From Pseudomonadota bacterium (GTDB lineage: Bacteria; Pseudomonadota; Gammaproteobacteria; Burkholderiales; Methylophilaceae), in assembly GCA_029549705.1 (NCBI GenBank), contig JAKPIR010000330.1, forward strand, positions 1 through 7,221: a DNA stretch of 7,221 bases, read 5' to 3'. The notes under the pieces were generated by a model. That model was not told the DNA's origin and did no database searches. It saw only the letters and a list, made by a program, of their open reading frames with translations. Shown here one piece after another: positions 5,779-7,221 of the stretch (position 1 is the first letter of the stretch; the number at the start of each line of letters is the position of its first letter). The position numbers and the translations under genes are program-made.

Positions 5779-7221
5779 TTATTTCAAATCAAAACGGTCC
5801 GCGTTCATCACTTTGGTCCAGGCTTTCACAAAGTCTTGCACAAACTTCTCTTTTGCATCATCTTGGGCATACACTTCTGCATATGAACGAAGAATTGAGT
5901 TAGAGCCAAACACGAGGTCAACACGTGTCGCAGTCCATTTCACAGCACCTGTTTTGCGTTCGCGCACTTCATAGCGGTTTTTACCAACTGGCTTCCATGT
6001 GTAACGCATATCCGTTAAGTTCACAAAGAAATCATTGCTTAAAATACCCTCTCTATCAGTAAAAACGCCATGTTTTGTGCCGCCGTGGTTGGTGCCTAAT
6101 ACACGCATGCCGCCCACTAAAACGGTCATCTCATGTGCGGTTAAGCCCATGAGCTGCGTGCGGTCGAGCAACAGCTCTTCGGCTGAAACAACGTAGTCGT
6201 CTTTCAGCCAGTTGCGATAGCCATCATGCAGTGGTTCAAGCACGGCAAAGGAATCGACATCCGTCATTTCTGCTGTTGCGTCGCCGCGGCCAGGCGCAAA
6301 GGGTACGGTGATATTCACGCCCGCATCGCGCGCGGCTTTTTCAACAGCGGCCGTGCCTGCCAGCACAATCAAATCCGCCATGCTGACTTTTTTAGGCAAC
6401 GCTGCTTGCATGCTTTCAAGCACACGAAGCACTTTTTGCAGTCTGGCGGGTTCATTGCCTGCCCAGTCTTTTTGCGGCGCTAAGCGAATTCTGCCTCCAT
6501 TTGCTCCGCCACGGAAATCAGAACCGCGGAAAGTGCGTGCACTATCCCAAGCAGTTGCAACTAATTCGGCAATGCTCAAACCGCTGTTCAAAACCATGGT
6601 CTTGAGCTCGGCAATTTCTGTATCACTCAGGGTGTAATCGACAGGCGGGATAGGGTCTTGCCAAATCAGGTCTTCTTTCGGCACGTCTGCACCTAAATAA
6701 CGGCGCTTTGGACCTAAATCACGGTGGGTTAATTTAAACCATGCACGTGCGAACACCTCAGAGAAATATGCTGGGTCTTTATAAAAACGCTCAGAAATCG
6801 CTTTATAAATCGGGTCTTTAATCATCGCCATATCTGCATCAGTCATGATGGGGTTATGGCGAATCGCCGGATTTTCAACATCAACTGGCCGGTCTTCTTC
6901 CTTAATGTTGATGGGCTCATACTGCCACGCACCCGCTGGGCTCTTTTTCAACTCCCAATCGTAATTGAAAAGTAGGTAAAAATAGCCGTTGTCCCATTGG
7001 GTTGGGTTGGTCGTCCATGCGCCTTCAATACCGCTTGAAACCGTGTCTCGGCCAGCACCACTGCCGTTCGGATTGTGCCAGCCAAAACCTTGCGCTTCCA
7101 CATCAGCCGCTTCTGGGTTAGGCCCGAGTTTACTTGCATCGCCGTTGCCGTGCGCTTTACCTACCGTATGGCCGCCAGCGGTCAGGGCTACGGTTTCTTC
7201 ATCGTTCATGGCCATGCGCGC
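5779..7221 (-). CDS. katG: catalase-peroxidase KatG (C-terminal two thirds, start beyond the window)
   Basis: The frame is open to the right edge and ends with TAA at 5779-5781, giving 480 residues. KatG is a heme b enzyme that removes hydrogen peroxide by catalase and broad peroxidase activity. The visible part begins ARMAMNDEETVALTAGGH. By alignment with remembered Mycobacterium tuberculosis KatG, the Met after Arg corresponds to Met255 of the Met-Tyr-Trp adduct, the His of AGGHTVGKAHG to the proximal heme ligand His270, and the first Ser of SGIEGAW to Ser315. FRGSDFRGGANGG holds the mobile Arg418 equivalent. The C-terminal domain ends normally with DFVKAWTKVMNADRFDL. About 250 N-terminal residues, including the distal Arg-Trp-His site, are outside the window. 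ATG 7215 is internal and is not the start. No frameshift or stop is seen. The gene converges on the redox operon, and its promoter is not visible. Confidence 0.97.
   Translation of the reverse strand, partial: ARMAMNDEETVALTAGGHTVGKAHGNGDASKLGPNPEAADVEAQGFGWHNPNGSGAGRDTVSSGIEGAWTTNPTQWDNGYFYLLFNYDWELKKSPAGAWQYEPINIKEEDRPVDVENPAIRHNPIMTDADMAMIKDPIYKAISERFYKDPAYFSEVFARAWFKLTHRDLGPKRRYLGADVPKEDLIWQDPIPPVDYTLSDTEIAELKTMVLNSGLSIAELVATAWDSARTFRGSDFRGGANGGRIRLAPQKDWAGNEPARLQKVLRVLESMQAALPKKVSMADLIVLAGTAAVEKAARDAGVNITVPFAPGRGDATAEMTDVDSFAVLEPLHDGYRNWLKDDYVVSAEELLLDRTQLMGLTAHEMTVLVGGMRVLGTNHGGTKHGVFTDREGILSNDFFVNLTDMRYTWKPVGKNRYEVRERKTGAVKWTATRVDLVFGSNSILRSYAEVYAQDDAKEKFVQDFVKAWTKVMNADRFDLK

Noticed and set aside
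5765..5974. A 69-aa plus-strand reading frame overlapping the end of katG
   Set aside because: It lies opposite the strongly conserved KatG C-terminus, has no recognisable protein features, and is best explained as an antisense shadow.
6308..6637. A 109-aa plus-strand reading frame inside katG
   Set aside because: It is antisense to conserved KatG sequence and its composition is typical of a shadow frame.

Overview
The window looks like chromosomal DNA of a betaproteobacterium with moderate GC content. The NhaR-like regulator, the KatG type and the multiheme/Fe-S electron-transfer genes fit Nitrosomonadales or Methylophilaceae-type organisms. That placement is an impression from gene content and protein style, not a computed result. 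There are five protein genes, two of them cut by the window edges. I see no rRNA, tRNA, CRISPR array, transposase or integrase.

Layout: 1-333 (+) is the C-terminal end of a LysR-type regulator of the NhaR type. Bases 334-570 are non-coding and rich in inverted repeats. Bases 571-5503 (+) are a compact three-gene operon. Bases 5504-5778 are a convergent intergenic region with several hairpins, including one likely terminator for the operon and one bidirectional terminator shared with katG. Bases 5779-7221 (-) are the C-terminal two thirds of catalase-peroxidase KatG, whose start lies beyond the right edge.

The operon is the notable part. Gene 1 (831 aa, GTG start) joins a thioredoxin-reductase-like FAD/NAD(P)H module, two cyclic-nucleotide-binding domains with recognisable phosphate-binding cassettes, and a ferredoxin-like module with 16 cysteines arranged for four [4Fe-4S] clusters. 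Gene 2 (276 aa) is a five-helix membrane protein. Two of its helices each carry a pair of histidines with 13 residues between them, which is the layout of a two-heme b-type transmembrane electron conduit. Gene 3 (525 aa, GTG start) has a cytoplasmic FHA domain, one transmembrane helix and a periplasmic domain with ten CxxCH heme c sites.

Read together, the three proteins form a plausible continuous wire: NAD(P)H, FAD, four Fe-S clusters, two b hemes across the membrane, then ten c hemes in the periplasm. Signalling domains sit on the cytoplasmic side: two cNMP sensors in gene 1 and an FHA domain in gene 3. I know of no characterised complex with this composition. The electron direction, final partner and signals are inference. 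A second point of interest is a pair of related palindromes flanking the operon (475-509 and 5585-5623). They share core and loop sequence and have a compensatory base-pair change in the outer stem.
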